Below, piece by piece: positions 31,232-38,530 of a stretch of 44,281 nt of DNA. The stretch's first letter is position 1. Every line of letters starts with the position of its first letter. The stretch comes from Actinomycetota bacterium (GTDB lineage: Bacteria; Actinomycetota; Acidimicrobiia; Acidimicrobiales; Ilumatobacteraceae): positions 1 through 44,281 of the forward strand of contig JACQZZ010000100.1 of the NCBI GenBank assembly GCA_016213625.1, given 5' to 3'. The translations under genes and the position numbers were made by a program. The notes under the pieces are model-generated. The model saw only the letters and a program-made list of their open reading frames with translations, did no database searches and was not told where the DNA came from.

Positions 31232-31522
31232 TCAGGACCGCAGGAGCCGCTCGACGGCCTTGGTGGCCTCGTGCACGAGTTCCTCGGTGTTCTCGCCGCC
31301 GGCTGCCGCGCCGGCGACGCAGTGCTGCAGGTGTTCGTCGAGCAGATGGAGCCCGACGCCCTGCAGACCTTTGGTGACGGCGGCCAGTTGGGTGAGGACG
31401 TCGATGCAGTACGTGTCGTCCTCGACCATGCGCTGCAGCCCGCGCACCTGTCCCTCGATGCGGCGCAGGCGGGTGATCACCTGCTGCTTCTGGTCGTGGT
31501 ACCCGGGTGTGCCGTGCTCCAT
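31232..31522 (-). CDS. csoR: Copper-sensing transcriptional repressor CsoR
   Basis: The 96-residue protein is an all-helical DUF156/CsoR regulator: RLRRIEGQVRGLQRMVEDDTYC then VLTQLAAVTKGLQGVGL. The Cu(I) ligands of CsoR are all present as C39, H64 and C68. It represses the operon in the absence of copper. ATG 31522 is preferred to earlier in-frame ATGs at 31534 and 31558, because those would lie in or beyond the -10 box TATGGT (31535-31530), which sits seven bases before 31522. The gene heads the csoR-copZ-anchored protein-copA operon. Confidence 0.94.
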   Translation of the reverse strand: MEHGTPGYHDQKQQVITRLRRIEGQVRGLQRMVEDDTYCIDVLTQLAAVTKGLQGVGLHLLDEHLQHCVAGAAAGGENTEELVHEATKAVERLLRS

Positions 31523-31529
31523 GTGGATC

Positions 31530-31548
31530 ACCATACCCCCCAGGGGTA
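31530..31548 (-). promoter_or_regulatory. CsoR operator overlapping the -10 box of csoR
   Basis: The palindrome TACCCCCCAGGGGTA (31534-31548; arms TACCCC and GGGGTA) has the GC-rich, TAC/GTA-ended form of known CsoR sites. The minus-strand -10 box TATGGT (31535-31530) runs into it, so repression by promoter occlusion is expected. Confidence 0.7.
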
Positions 31549-31568
31549 CCCATGGCAACCGCGCACAA

Positions 31569-31600
31569 GAACTTAAGTTCCGACGTTCGAACTCGAGTTC
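31569..31600. repeat. 32-bp double dyad, copy 1
   Basis: Two palindromes, GAACTTAAGTTC (31569-31580) and GAACTCGAGTTC (31589-31600), are separated by eight bases (CGACGTTC). A near-identical unit lies at 34335-34366. This copy sits between the stop of the enoyl-CoA hydratase gene (31617) and the csoR promoter. The centres of the palindromes are 20 bp apart. Confidence 0.7.
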
Positions 31601-31616
31601 CGCCGCGCGACTGGGT

Positions 31617-32396
31617 TCAGGGGCGTTCGGTGAAGTTCGGCGTGCGCTTCTCGAGGAAGGCGGCGATGCCCTCCTGCGCGTCGGGGGTGACGGCGGCCCG
31701 AGCCATCAGGTCCACGGCGTGGTCGTAGGCGTGGCGTTGATCGAGGCCCACCTGCGCATAGAAGCCCTGCTTGCCCAGCGCCTTGCTGCGCACGCTGCCG
31801 CGGGTGGCGCGGCGCAGGAGGTCGAGCGTGGCGTCGTGCAGCTCCTCGTCGGGCACGGCGTGGTTGATGAGGCCCCAGTCGGCGGCCACGTCGGCGGGCA
31901 CGATGTCGCCGGTGAGCGCCATCTCCAGCGCCCGCTTGCGACCGATGTTGCGGGCGACCGCGACGAGCGGTGTGTGACAGAACAGCCCGCCCTTGCCACC
32001 GGGGATGGCGAAGCCGGCGCTCTCGGCTGCGATGGCCAGGTCGCACGTGGCGACCAGCTGGCAGCCGGCGGCGGTGGCGAGCGCGTGCACGCGGGCGATG
32101 ACCACCTGGGGGATGGTCTGCACGGTGTCCATCATCTCGGTGCACACCTGGAACAGGTGACGGGCCTCGTCGACCGATGCACCGGCCATGTCGCCGAAGT
32201 TGTGGCCGGCGGAGAACACGGGGCCGTTGGCGGCGAGGATGATGCCGGTGGCGTCGCTGTCGCCCACCTCGCGGAACACCTGGGTGAGTTCCACCATCAC
32301 GTCGAGCGCCAGCGCATTGCGCTTCTCGGGGCGATTGAGCGTGATGGTGGTGAACGGGCCGTCGCGGTCGACGAGGAGGTGCTGGAGTGTCACCAC
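31617..32396 (-). CDS. Enoyl-CoA hydratase/isomerase family protein
   Basis: The 259-residue protein has the crotonase fold: HLLVDRDGPFTTITLNRPEKRNAL at the N-terminus, the oxyanion-hole segments FSAGHNFGDMAG (about residues 70-81) and ALATAAGCQLVATCDLAIAAESAGFAIPGGKGGLF (about 110-144), and a C-terminal helix domain ending in FLEKRTPNFTERP. The glutamate pair of true hydratases is not obvious (a Gly/Ser-rich site with Ala-Ala-Gly instead), so it may be an isomerase or another crotonase. The GTG at 32396 starts the conserved VTLQHLLV; GTG 32393 is equivalent. It diverges from modB. Confidence 0.88.
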   Translation of the reverse strand: MVTLQHLLVDRDGPFTTITLNRPEKRNALALDVMVELTQVFREVGDSDATGIILAANGPVFSAGHNFGDMAGASVDEARHLFQVCTEMMDTVQTIPQVVIARVHALATAAGCQLVATCDLAIAAESAGFAIPGGKGGLFCHTPLVAVARNIGRKRALEMALTGDIVPADVAADWGLINHAVPDEELHDATLDLLRRATRGSVRSKALGKQGFYAQVGLDQRHAYDHAVDLMARAAVTPDAQEGIAAFLEKRTPNFTERP

Positions 32397-32451
32397 GCGA
32401 GTCTCGCGCCGGGTGGCGGCGACGGCCACCCCTCGTTGCTCGGGGGTCGTG

Positions 32452-32457
32452 TACCGT
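32452..32457 (+). promoter_or_regulatory. -10 box TACCGT of modB
   Basis: TACCGT is followed by seven bases (GCACGCC) and GTG 32465. This geometry selects GTG 32465 over more upstream in-frame starts. Confidence 0.45.
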
Positions 32458-32464
32458 GCACGCC

Positions 32465-33277
32465 GTGGTGGGAACACGTCGCGACCGTTCGCAACGCCCG
32501 CCCGTGGCGGCGCTGGTGCTGGCGGGCATCGCGATCGTCTTCTTCGCGTTGCCGTTCGCCGGCATCCTCTGGCGGGTGCCGTGGAGCAGGTTCTGGGACG
32601 TGCTCTCCGCCGAAGCGACCCGCCGCGCGCTGTGGCTGTCGTTGCAGACCTCGGTGATGGCCGCGGCGCTGTGCCTGGTGTTCGGTGTGCCGTTGGCCTG
32701 GGTGCTCGCACGGGTGAACTTCCCCGGTCGTCGCGCCGTGCGCGCCCTGTGCACGCTCAGCATGGTGCTGCCCCCGGTGGTGGGTGGCGTGGCGCTGTTC
32801 TTCTCGTTCGGCCGACGCGGCCTGTTCGGTCGGTGGCTCGATGCGTGGTTCGGCATCCAGTTGCCGTTCAGCACCGCCGCGGTGGTGATGGCGCAGACGT
32901 TCGTGGCCATGCCGTTCCTGGTGCTCACGGTGGAGGCCGCGCTGCGGCAGCACGATGCGCGCCTGGACGACGCCGCACGCACGCTGGGCGGCACGCGGTG
33001 GTACGTGTTCCGTCGGGTCACGTTGCCGATGGTGCGGCCGGCACTGGTGGCCGGAGCTGTGCTCGCGTGGGCACGGGCCCTCGGTGAGTTCGGCGCCACC
33101 ATCACCTTCGCCGGCAACTCACCAGGGAACACCCAGACGATGCCGCTCGCCATCTACCTCTCGCTCGAGAGCGACCCCGAAGCAGCGCTCGTGCTGAGCG
33201 TGGTGATGATCGCCGTGTCGTTCGGGGTGCTGATGGGCCTGCGCGACCGGTGGCTGGGCGAGGTGCAGTCCGCATGA
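32465..33277 (+). CDS. modB: Molybdate-type ABC transporter permease (ModB)
   Basis: The 270-residue protein has six membrane spans and the import-permease loop with EAA-like motif RLDDAARTLGGTRWYVFRRVTLPMVRPALVAG. Its last loop, ALGEFGATITFAGNSPGNTQTMPLAIYLSLES, is typical of ModB of molybdate (or tungstate) importers. GTG 32465 is chosen by the -10 box; the first residues (VGTRRDRSQRPP) are basic, then the first helix follows. The stop overlaps the modC start (ATGA). No periplasmic binding protein gene (modA) is adjacent in the window. Confidence 0.88.
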   Translation: MVGTRRDRSQRPPVAALVLAGIAIVFFALPFAGILWRVPWSRFWDVLSAEATRRALWLSLQTSVMAAALCLVFGVPLAWVLARVNFPGRRAVRALCTLSMVLPPVVGGVALFFSFGRRGLFGRWLDAWFGIQLPFSTAAVVMAQTFVAMPFLVLTVEAALRQHDARLDDAARTLGGTRWYVFRRVTLPMVRPALVAGAVLAWARALGEFGATITFAGNSPGNTQTMPLAIYLSLESDPEAALVLSVVMIAVSFGVLMGLRDRWLGEVQSA

Positions 33278-34326
33278 CCGTGAATGCCGACTTCGGAGTG
33301 GACTTCCCGTCGTTCACGCTTGCGCTCGCACTGCACGTGGAGCCGGGTGAGGTGGTGGCGCTGCTCGGGCCCAACGGTGCCGGCAAGTCCACTGCCCTGC
33401 GGGCGTTGGCCGGGCTGCGGCCGGTCGATCGCGGCTCGGTGTCGGTGGCCGGCATGGTGGTCGATGATCCGGTGGCCAACGTGCTGGTCCCACCGGAGCA
33501 CCGTTCGGTGGGCGTGGTGTTCCAGGACTACCTGCTGTTCCCGCATCTGTCGGCGTTGGAGAACGTGGCGTTCGGCCTGCGGGCTCGTGGTGGTGGCGCG
33601 GCCGGTGCCCGTACGACCGCCCGCGAATGGCTGGGCCGTGTGGGCATGGCCGAGTTCGTCGACCGCAAGCCGTCGCAGCTGTCCGGTGGTCAGGCGCAGC
33701 GAGTGGCGTTGGCGCGAGCTCTCGCGTTCCGGCCATCGCTGCTGCTGCTCGACGAGCCGTTGGCCGCGCTCGACGCTGCCACGCGGGGCGACGTGCGTCG
33801 CGACCTGCGGCGGCATCTCGACGGCTTCGAGGGCGCGACCGTGTTCGTCACGCACGATCCGGTCGACGCGTACGCGCTGGCCGATCGTGTGGTGGTCATC
33901 GAGGACGGTGCGATCGTCCAGCAGGGCACGCTCGCCGAGGTGGCCGCGCATCCGCGGTCGCGCTACGTCGCCGAACTGGTGGGCATCAACCTGCTCGGGG
34001 GTTCGGTGCGCGACGACGTCTTGACCACGCCGTCCGGCGGCGAGGTGGTAGTGGTCGACACGCCCGACGGCGATGCGTTCGCCGCCATTCGACCGCAGTC
34101 CATCTCGTTGCATCTGCAGCATCCCGAAGGCAGCCAGCGCAACGTCTGGCGGTTGACCGTGGCCGACATCGACCAGCAGCACGACCGCGTACGCGTTCGC
34201 CTGCAGGGCGACGTGCCACTGGTGGCCGAGATCACCCCCGCCGCCCTCACCTCGATGGGCTTCCATCCCGGCGCCGACGTGTGGGCCGCCGTCAAAGCCA
34301 CCGAGATCACCACCTACCCGAGGTAA
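33274..34326 (+). CDS. modC: Molybdate-type ABC transporter ATP-binding protein (ModC)
   Basis: The 350-residue protein has Walker A LLGPNGAGKSTALRAL (about residues 29-44), Q-loop VVFQDYLLFPHLS, signature QLSGGQAQRVALARALA (about 133-149) and Walker B LLLLDEPLAALD. The C-terminal 100 residues form a TOBE/MOP-like regulatory domain (VWRLTVADIDQQHDRVRVRLQGDVPLVAEI), as in ModC/CysA-type ATPases. It is coupled to modB by a four-base overlap. Substrate by family: molybdate or a related oxyanion. It ends 8 bp before a 32-bp double dyad. Confidence 0.88.
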   Translation: MTVNADFGVDFPSFTLALALHVEPGEVVALLGPNGAGKSTALRALAGLRPVDRGSVSVAGMVVDDPVANVLVPPEHRSVGVVFQDYLLFPHLSALENVAFGLRARGGGAAGARTTAREWLGRVGMAEFVDRKPSQLSGGQAQRVALARALAFRPSLLLLDEPLAALDAATRGDVRRDLRRHLDGFEGATVFVTHDPVDAYALADRVVVIEDGAIVQQGTLAEVAAHPRSRYVAELVGINLLGGSVRDDVLTTPSGGEVVVVDTPDGDAFAAIRPQSISLHLQHPEGSQRNVWRLTVADIDQQHDRVRVRLQGDVPLVAEITPAALTSMGFHPGADVWAAVKATEITTYPR

Positions 34327-34334
34327 CTGCAGCA

Positions 34335-34366
34335 GAACTTAAGTTCCGACGTTGGAACTTAAGTTC
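34335..34366. repeat. 32-bp double dyad, copy 2, between convergent genes
   Basis: Two perfect copies of GAACTTAAGTTC (34335-34346 and 34355-34366) are separated by CGACGTTG. Because each arm is self-complementary, the whole unit can also fold as a 13-bp stem with a 6-base loop (GACGTT). It fills the 53-bp gap between the ends of modC and the cation efflux gene, which fits a bidirectional terminator. The first copy is at 31569-31600, with three mismatches over 32 positions. Confidence 0.75.
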
Positions 34367-34379
34367 GCGTGCACGGGCG

Positions 34380-35312
34380 TCACCAGGACAGGTCGTGGCA
34401 CCGGGGGTCGTCGCCTTCTTCCACCTGCAACGTGGCGTGGGTGAGGCCGAATCGATCGGCCAGCAGGGTCTGCGCGGTGGAGAGTACGGCACCGGTGGAG
34501 GCACCGTCGCACACGGTGAGGTGGGCGGTGAGCACGTTCATCTCACTCGTGAGGGTCCACACGTGCAGGTCGTGCACGTCGGTCACGTTGTCCAGCTCGC
34601 GCAACGCGGACTCGATGTCGTCGACCGACAGATCGGCCGGTGCGGCCTGCACCAGCACGCGCACGGCGTCGCGGCCCAACCGGTACGCACGGGGCAGGAT
34701 GAACAGGCCGATCGCCGCGCCCACCACTGGGTCCACCCACGTCCAGTCGGTGAGCCACATCACCCCGGCCGACACGATGACGCCCACCGAGCCGAGCATG
34801 TCGCTGAGCACCTCGAGGTACGCGCCGCGCACGTTCATGCTCTCGGCCGCGCCCTCGCGCAGGAGGAGGAACGCGACCACGTTCACCAGCAGGCCGATGA
34901 CGCCCACGATCAGCACCGGCAGCGAGTGGATGTCCTGGGGATCACGCAGGCGACTGGCGGCCTCGATCAACACGTAGCCCGCGACGGCGAACAGCAGCAC
35001 CGCGTTGGCCAGCGCGGCGAGGATCTCCAAGCGGTACAGGCCGAACGTGCGGTGACCGGCGTGCTCGGCTCGATTGGCCGCACTGATCGCGGCCAGCGCC
35101 ATGCCCAGGCCCAACGCGTCGGTGGCCATGTGGCCCGCGTCGCTCAACAGGGCGAGCGAGTGGGTGGCCAACCCGACCACCACCTGCACCATCAGGAAGG
35201 CGACGATGAGCGCGAACGACAGGCGCAGCCGGCCCGCGTGACGCGCGCCTGCTCGGGCCGAGGGGTGGCCATGTGAGTGGCCGGGCGAATGACCGTGGTC
35301 GTGACTGCCCAC
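34380..35312 (-). CDS. Cation diffusion facilitator (CDF) metal exporter
   Basis: The 310-residue protein has a His-rich N-terminus (SHDHGHSPGHSHGHPS), then six membrane helices. The zinc-site motifs are visible: LALLSDAGHMATDALGLG in helix 2 (D-x3-D type, here with H) and EVLSDMLGSVGVIVSAGVM in helix 5 (D-x-x-D-like). The C-terminal cytoplasmic domain (VTDVHDLHVWTLTSEMNVLTAHLTV) is the ferredoxin-like metal-binding domain of CzcD/ZitB proteins. Likely substrates are Zn2+, Co2+ or Cd2+. GTG 35312 has a weak -10 (CACACT) six bases before it. It diverges from the NTF2-like gene. Confidence 0.9.
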   Translation of the reverse strand: MGSHDHGHSPGHSHGHPSARAGARHAGRLRLSFALIVAFLMVQVVVGLATHSLALLSDAGHMATDALGLGMALAAISAANRAEHAGHRTFGLYRLEILAALANAVLLFAVAGYVLIEAASRLRDPQDIHSLPVLIVGVIGLLVNVVAFLLLREGAAESMNVRGAYLEVLSDMLGSVGVIVSAGVMWLTDWTWVDPVVGAAIGLFILPRAYRLGRDAVRVLVQAAPADLSVDDIESALRELDNVTDVHDLHVWTLTSEMNVLTAHLTVCDGASTGAVLSTAQTLLADRFGLTHATLQVEEGDDPRCHDLSW

Positions 35313-35339
35313 ACGGTGAGTGTGCCACTTGAGCGGGAG

Positions 35340-35345
35340 TACTGT
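35340..35345 (+). promoter_or_regulatory. -10 box TACTGT of the NTF2-like gene
   Basis: TACTGT is followed by six bases (CCGCAC) and ATG 35352. Confidence 0.45.
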
Positions 35346-35351
35346 CCGCAC

Positions 35352-35741
35352 ATGGCTGAACTGACCGAAGCGGAGATGCACGACGTGGGCGATCGCCTGC
35401 TGGCGGGCATCGGCACTGCGGACGAGGCGCTGGTGCGGCAGGTGTACGCGCCCGACGCTCTCATCTGGCACAACTTCGACCAACGCGAGCAGACGGTCGA
35501 CGAGAACCTCGTCACGCTCCACGACCTGCATCGGCGGGCGCAGCACCTGCAGTACACCGAGATCCGCCGCTTCCTGTCACCCGGCGGGTTCGTGCAACAG
35601 CACGTGCTCACCGGCGAAGCCAAGGGTGGCGCGTTGAAGATGCCGGCGATGATCCGGTTCTGGGTGGAGGGCGGTCGCATCACGCGCCTCGAGGAGTACC
35701 TCGACACGCGCCAGGCGATGGTCCTCTACGCCACTGACTGA
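35352..35741 (+). CDS. SnoaL/NTF2-like domain protein
   Basis: The 129-residue protein has the length and pattern of a single NTF2/SnoaL cone fold: N-terminal helices (EAEMHDVGDRLLAGIGTAD), VRQVYAPDALIWHNFDQRE typical of the pocket entrance, and a final strand (IRFWVEGGRITRLEEYLDTRQA). Members include small-molecule isomerases and cyclases as well as non-enzymatic binders; a specific role cannot be given. ATG 35352 is fixed by the leaderless -10 box. Its 3' end overlaps the histidine kinase gene by 16 bp on the opposite strand. Confidence 0.8.
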   Translation: MAELTEAEMHDVGDRLLAGIGTADEALVRQVYAPDALIWHNFDQREQTVDENLVTLHDLHRRAQHLQYTEIRRFLSPGGFVQQHVLTGEAKGGALKMPAMIRFWVEGGRITRLEEYLDTRQAMVLYATD

Positions 35742-36973
35742 TCCGGTTCGAGCGGCACCCACAACGACAGACGAGCGCCGCCCAACGGGCTCTCGCTCGC
35801 CTCGGCGCCACCGCGGTGCGCTGCGGCGACCGAGGCGACGATGGCGAGGCCGAGCCCCGCGCCACCGCGGTCCACGCTGCGCGCCTCATCCAGCCGAGCG
35901 AAGCGACGGAACATGTCGGCGCGGGCCGCGGGGTCCACACCGGGACCATCGTCGTCCACGTGCACCCACACGCGGTGGTCATCCGTTGCGACGGTGACCG
36001 TCACCACTGCGCGAGCGTGCCGTCGGGCGTTGGCCAGCAGGTTGCGCACGGCGCGGGCCATCAGCGCGCGGTCGACCACCACGGCGACCGAGTCGCCCAC
36101 GACGGTGGCCGGCGGCACCACGGAGGCGGCTTCGTCGCGAACGACCTCGACGACGTCGGTCGGTGCGAGCGCGAGCGGTCGCGCCTCGTCGAGGGTGCTC
36201 AACAGCACCAGGTCGTCGATGCGATCGCCCAGTCGTCGACTCAGCGCATCGAGTCGTGCCAGCAGGTCGTCGTCCACCGCGGCACCGTGGTCGCGCACCA
36301 GTTCCAGCTCGCCCTGGAGCGCCATCAACGGGGTGCGCAGTTCGTGCGCGGCGTCGGAGGTGAACTGCCGTTGCGCGGCGCGGCCTTCCTCGATGCGGTC
36401 GAGCATCTCGTTGACGGTGACCGCGAGGCGCTCGATCTCGTCGCCGGTATCGGGCACGGGCACGCGGGCGCCGGTCTGCGAACCGCCGATGGTGGCCGCG
36501 AGGTCGGTGATCGCGCCGACGGGTCGGAGCGCGCGACGGGTGGCGAGCCCGGCCATCAGCGCGGTGACGATGGACGCCAGTGGGATCGCGACCCACAGCC
36601 CGCGATAGAGCGATCGCAGGCTGTCGGTGAGTCGCGCCTGGGAGCTGACACCGACGAGGGTGAGGGTGGTGCCGTTCACCTCGACGGTGCGCGTCACCTG
36701 CAGCGTGCCCTGCGGTGCCGCGGGTACCACCGACCCTGCGACCGCCGTCGCCGTCACACCGTCGGCGGTGGAGATGTTGACCGCACCGTTCCCCGATCGC
36801 ACCGTCGCCTCGAACTGGTCGAGCACCTCGTCGATGCGTTCCTCGATGGCGTCGCGCCCGCTCGATGCGATCTGCACGAAACCGATGGTGCCGAGCACCG
36901 AGTAGAGCGCGGCCGTCACCACGAGCACGGTGAACGTCACGCGGCCGCGCACGCCGGTGAACGGGTTCCTCAC
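35726..36973 (-). CDS. Sensor histidine kinase
   Basis: The 415-residue protein has two membrane helices (about residues 14-36 and 138-160) enclosing an external sensor region, a HAMP linker (LRPVGAITDLAATIGG), a dimerisation/phosphoacceptor segment with H in SDAAHELRTPLMALQGELELV (about residue 216), the N-box VRNLLANARRHA, and the ATP lid DDDGPGVD and GGAGLGLAIVASVAAAHRG. It belongs to the OmpR/PhoR-type class. GTG 36973 overlaps the response-regulator stop (GTGA), so both genes are co-translated. The signal is unknown. Confidence 0.93.
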   Translation of the reverse strand: MRNPFTGVRGRVTFTVLVVTAALYSVLGTIGFVQIASSGRDAIEERIDEVLDQFEATVRSGNGAVNISTADGVTATAVAGSVVPAAPQGTLQVTRTVEVNGTTLTLVGVSSQARLTDSLRSLYRGLWVAIPLASIVTALMAGLATRRALRPVGAITDLAATIGGSQTGARVPVPDTGDEIERLAVTVNEMLDRIEEGRAAQRQFTSDAAHELRTPLMALQGELELVRDHGAAVDDDLLARLDALSRRLGDRIDDLVLLSTLDEARPLALAPTDVVEVVRDEAASVVPPATVVGDSVAVVVDRALMARAVRNLLANARRHARAVVTVTVATDDHRVWVHVDDDGPGVDPAARADMFRRFARLDEARSVDRGGAGLGLAIVASVAAAHRGGAEASESPLGGARLSLWVPLEPDQSVA

Positions 36974-37629
36974 CGCACGCCGATCCGGTAGCCCAGGCCG
37001 CGCACGTTCTCCACAGCGACGGGCGCGAGTTTGTCGCGCAGCCGGCGCACGTGGATGTCGAGGTTGCTGGCGTCGATGCCGGCGTCGGGGCCCCACACGT
37101 CGTCGAGCAGCTCCTGTCGGGTGACGCACGCGCCGTTGGCGAGCAGCAGACGGCGCAGCACCTGGTCCTCTCGGGCGGTGAGCACTCGTGACTCGCCGGC
37201 GACGACACAGTCGCGTGTGCCCATGTCGTAGCGCAGCTCGCCGCGCAGCACCACGTTCGACGCGAGCGCGGCGTTGCGGCGCACCAGTACCCGCAGCCGG
37301 GCGGCGATGACGGCGATGCTGGCGGGCTTGGTGAGGAAGTCGTCAGCCCCCGAGTCGAGCAGGTCGATCTGGTCGTACTCCCCCGACTTCGCCGTGAGGA
37401 CCAGGATGGGCGTGGTGTTGCCCTCCTCGCGGAGGCGAGCGCACACGGAGTAGCCGTTCATCCCTGGCAGCAGCAGGTCGAGCACGATGGCCGCGTAGCC
37501 GCCGTCGAGTGCCTTCCACAGACCCTCCGCGCCGTCGCTGCAGGTGTCCACCTCGAAGCCCTCGGCGCGCAGGCCGCGCTCCACCACGCTCCGGATCGCG
37601 TCGTCGTCCTCGATCACCAGCACCCGCAC
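36970..37629 (-). CDS. OmpR/PhoB-family response regulator
   Basis: The 219-residue protein has a receiver domain (RVLVIEDDDAIRSVVERGL, phosphoacceptor Asp in AIVLDLLLPGMNGY, lysine in DDFLTKPAS) and a winged-helix DNA-binding domain (LTAREDQVLRRLLLANGACVTRQEL, IDASNLDIHVRRLRDKLAP, VRGLGYRIG). The start is set at GTG 37629, because TACCGT (37642-37637) lies seven bases before it and the family normally begins right at the first beta strand. An upstream ATG at 37659 would add ten residues (MPDRLVTVRG) and place the -10 box within the gene. Confidence 0.93.
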   Translation of the reverse strand: MRVLVIEDDDAIRSVVERGLRAEGFEVDTCSDGAEGLWKALDGGYAAIVLDLLLPGMNGYSVCARLREEGNTTPILVLTAKSGEYDQIDLLDSGADDFLTKPASIAVIAARLRVLVRRNAALASNVVLRGELRYDMGTRDCVVAGESRVLTAREDQVLRRLLLANGACVTRQELLDDVWGPDAGIDASNLDIHVRRLRDKLAPVAVENVRGLGYRIGVR

Positions 37630-37636
37630 GCCCCGA

Positions 37637-37642
37637 ACGGTA
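37637..37642 (-). promoter_or_regulatory. -10 box TACCGT of the two-component operon
   Basis: On the minus strand TACCGT is followed by seven bases (TCGGGGC) and GTG 37629. It moves the regulator's start 30 bases downstream of the first ATG. Confidence 0.45.
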
Positions 37643-37680
37643 ACGAGCCGGTCGGGCATGGCGCGTCCGGCCTCTTCAGC

Positions 37681-37712
37681 TTCCGTTCAGGTTCACCCGT
37701 GATTCCATTCAG
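37681..37712. promoter_or_regulatory. Direct repeat, candidate operator of the response regulator
   Basis: TTCCGTTCAG (37681-37690) and TTCCATTCAG (37703-37712) are direct repeats with one mismatch, 22 bp apart start to start (two helical turns). GTTCAG-GTTCAC forms a further short tandem between them. OmpR/PhoB-type regulators bind such direct repeats. The position is 40-75 bp upstream of the regulator's -10 box and upstream of the secreted-protein gene on the other side. Confidence 0.45.
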
Positions 37713-37739
37713 TCATCGACGCGGATCATGCGACCAGCA

Positions 37740-37756
37740 GCCCCGGTGGTCGGGGC
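37740..37756 (+). promoter_or_regulatory. Hairpin in the leader of the secreted-protein gene
   Basis: GCCCCG (37740-37745) and CGGGGC (37751-37756) form a 6-bp G/C stem with a 5-base loop, ending six bases before the Shine-Dalgarno run AAAGGAAG (37763-37770). It could affect ribosome access or mRNA stability. Confidence 0.4.
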
Positions 37757-37774
37757 GGAGCGAAAGGAAGCGTC

Positions 37775-38359
37775 ATGCAACGCAACACATTGTTCGGAGG
37801 GCTCGCCCTGATGGCAGCGGGTGGCCTCATCGGGGCGGGGGCGATGATCTCGTCGAACGCGATGGCCGACACCGGAACGGACGTCCCGCCCGCCAACGAG
37901 CTGACGATGATCAACGTCGGCTCCGACGGCGACGCCGTGAAGTGCACGTTCTCGGGCGCCGACGTGGACGGCATGCTGCCCGCACTGTCGTCGACCGCGC
38001 CGGACGGCGTGCCCGTCGGTGGTGCCGAGGGGATCATCGTGTCGGCCGTCGGCACCGGCGAGATGCCGGAGTTCGATCCGAACAACCCGCCGGAGGGCGT
38101 GGTCGTGGGATCCGGCACCATCACGATCGACGGTTCGTTGCCCCCCGGTGACCTGCCGGTTTTCACCAGCGGCGTCGTTCCGGTGGAGGGTCTGCCCAGC
38201 GACGTCCAGATCCTGTCGGCCGACGATGCCCGTGACGGCACCCCGGAGGAGTGCGCGACCATCCGTGAGGACGCCGTGAAGATGGCCGCCGAGGGCCCCG
38301 CCCAGGTGATCAGTGGTACGGCGACGGCCGTTGGTGGCGGTTCGGCCACGAAGCCCTGA
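37775..38359 (+). CDS. Secreted protein of unknown function
   Basis: The 194-residue protein has a signal peptide (NTLFGGLALMAAGGLIGAGAM..NAMA, cleavage near residue 31) and a mature, acidic, proline- and glycine-rich part (PPANELTMINVGSDGD, EFDPNNPPEGVVVGSG). Two cysteines (KCTFSG and EECATI) could form a disulfide. No family is recognised. The start has AAAGGAAG five bases upstream. It diverges from the two-component operon with a candidate operator between them, so control by that regulator is possible. Confidence 0.7.
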   Translation: MQRNTLFGGLALMAAGGLIGAGAMISSNAMADTGTDVPPANELTMINVGSDGDAVKCTFSGADVDGMLPALSSTAPDGVPVGGAEGIIVSAVGTGEMPEFDPNNPPEGVVVGSGTITIDGSLPPGDLPVFTSGVVPVEGLPSDVQILSADDARDGTPEECATIREDAVKMAAEGPAQVISGTATAVGGGSATKP

Positions 38360-38371
38360 TCGACGTTCGTG

Positions 38372-38403
38372 CGATGCCGCCGGCCGCCTGGTCGGCGGCA
38401 TCG
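38372..38403 (+). terminator. Intrinsic-type hairpin after the secreted-protein gene
   Basis: CGATGCCGCCG (38372-38382) and CGGCGGCATCG (38393-38403) form a perfect 11-bp stem with a 10-base loop, 12 bases after the stop codon. No T-run follows, which is common in high-GC actinobacteria. Confidence 0.7.
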
Positions 38404-38431
38404 TCGCGCCGTGACCGGGTCGCCGAGGTCT

Positions 38432-38506
38432 TGGTGCCCCCCCAGGGGCTCGAACCCTGAACCAATGGATTAAAAGTCCACTGCTCTTCCATTGAGCTAG
38501 AGGGGC
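38432..38506 (-). tRNA. tRNA-Lys (anticodon UUU), CCA encoded
   Basis: The minus strand folds as a full cloverleaf. The acceptor arms are GCCCCTC (5') and GGGGGGC, followed by A and an encoded CCA (38434-38432). The anticodon loop is CTTTTAA with anticodon TTT (complement of 38472-38474), giving lysine. The T-arm has GGTTCGAGCC. Its 5' end faces the integrated element on the right. Confidence 0.95.
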
Positions 38507-38520
38507 GTGATTGCAGCTAG

Positions 38521-38530
38521 ATGCTATGAT
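38521..38530. promoter_or_regulatory. Overlapping divergent -10 boxes: GIY-YIG gene and tRNA-Lys
   Basis: On the plus strand TATGAT (38525-38530) is seven bases before ATG 38538. On the minus strand TAGCAT (38526-38521) is 14 bases before the tRNA 5' end. The two share two bases. The tRNA box is inferred and its -35 region is not clear. Confidence 0.4.

Noticed and set aside
38310..38492. Small minus-strand frame overlapping the tRNA
   Set aside because: It reads through the tRNA-Lys sequence and the terminator hairpin; such frames are common artefacts of tRNA genes.
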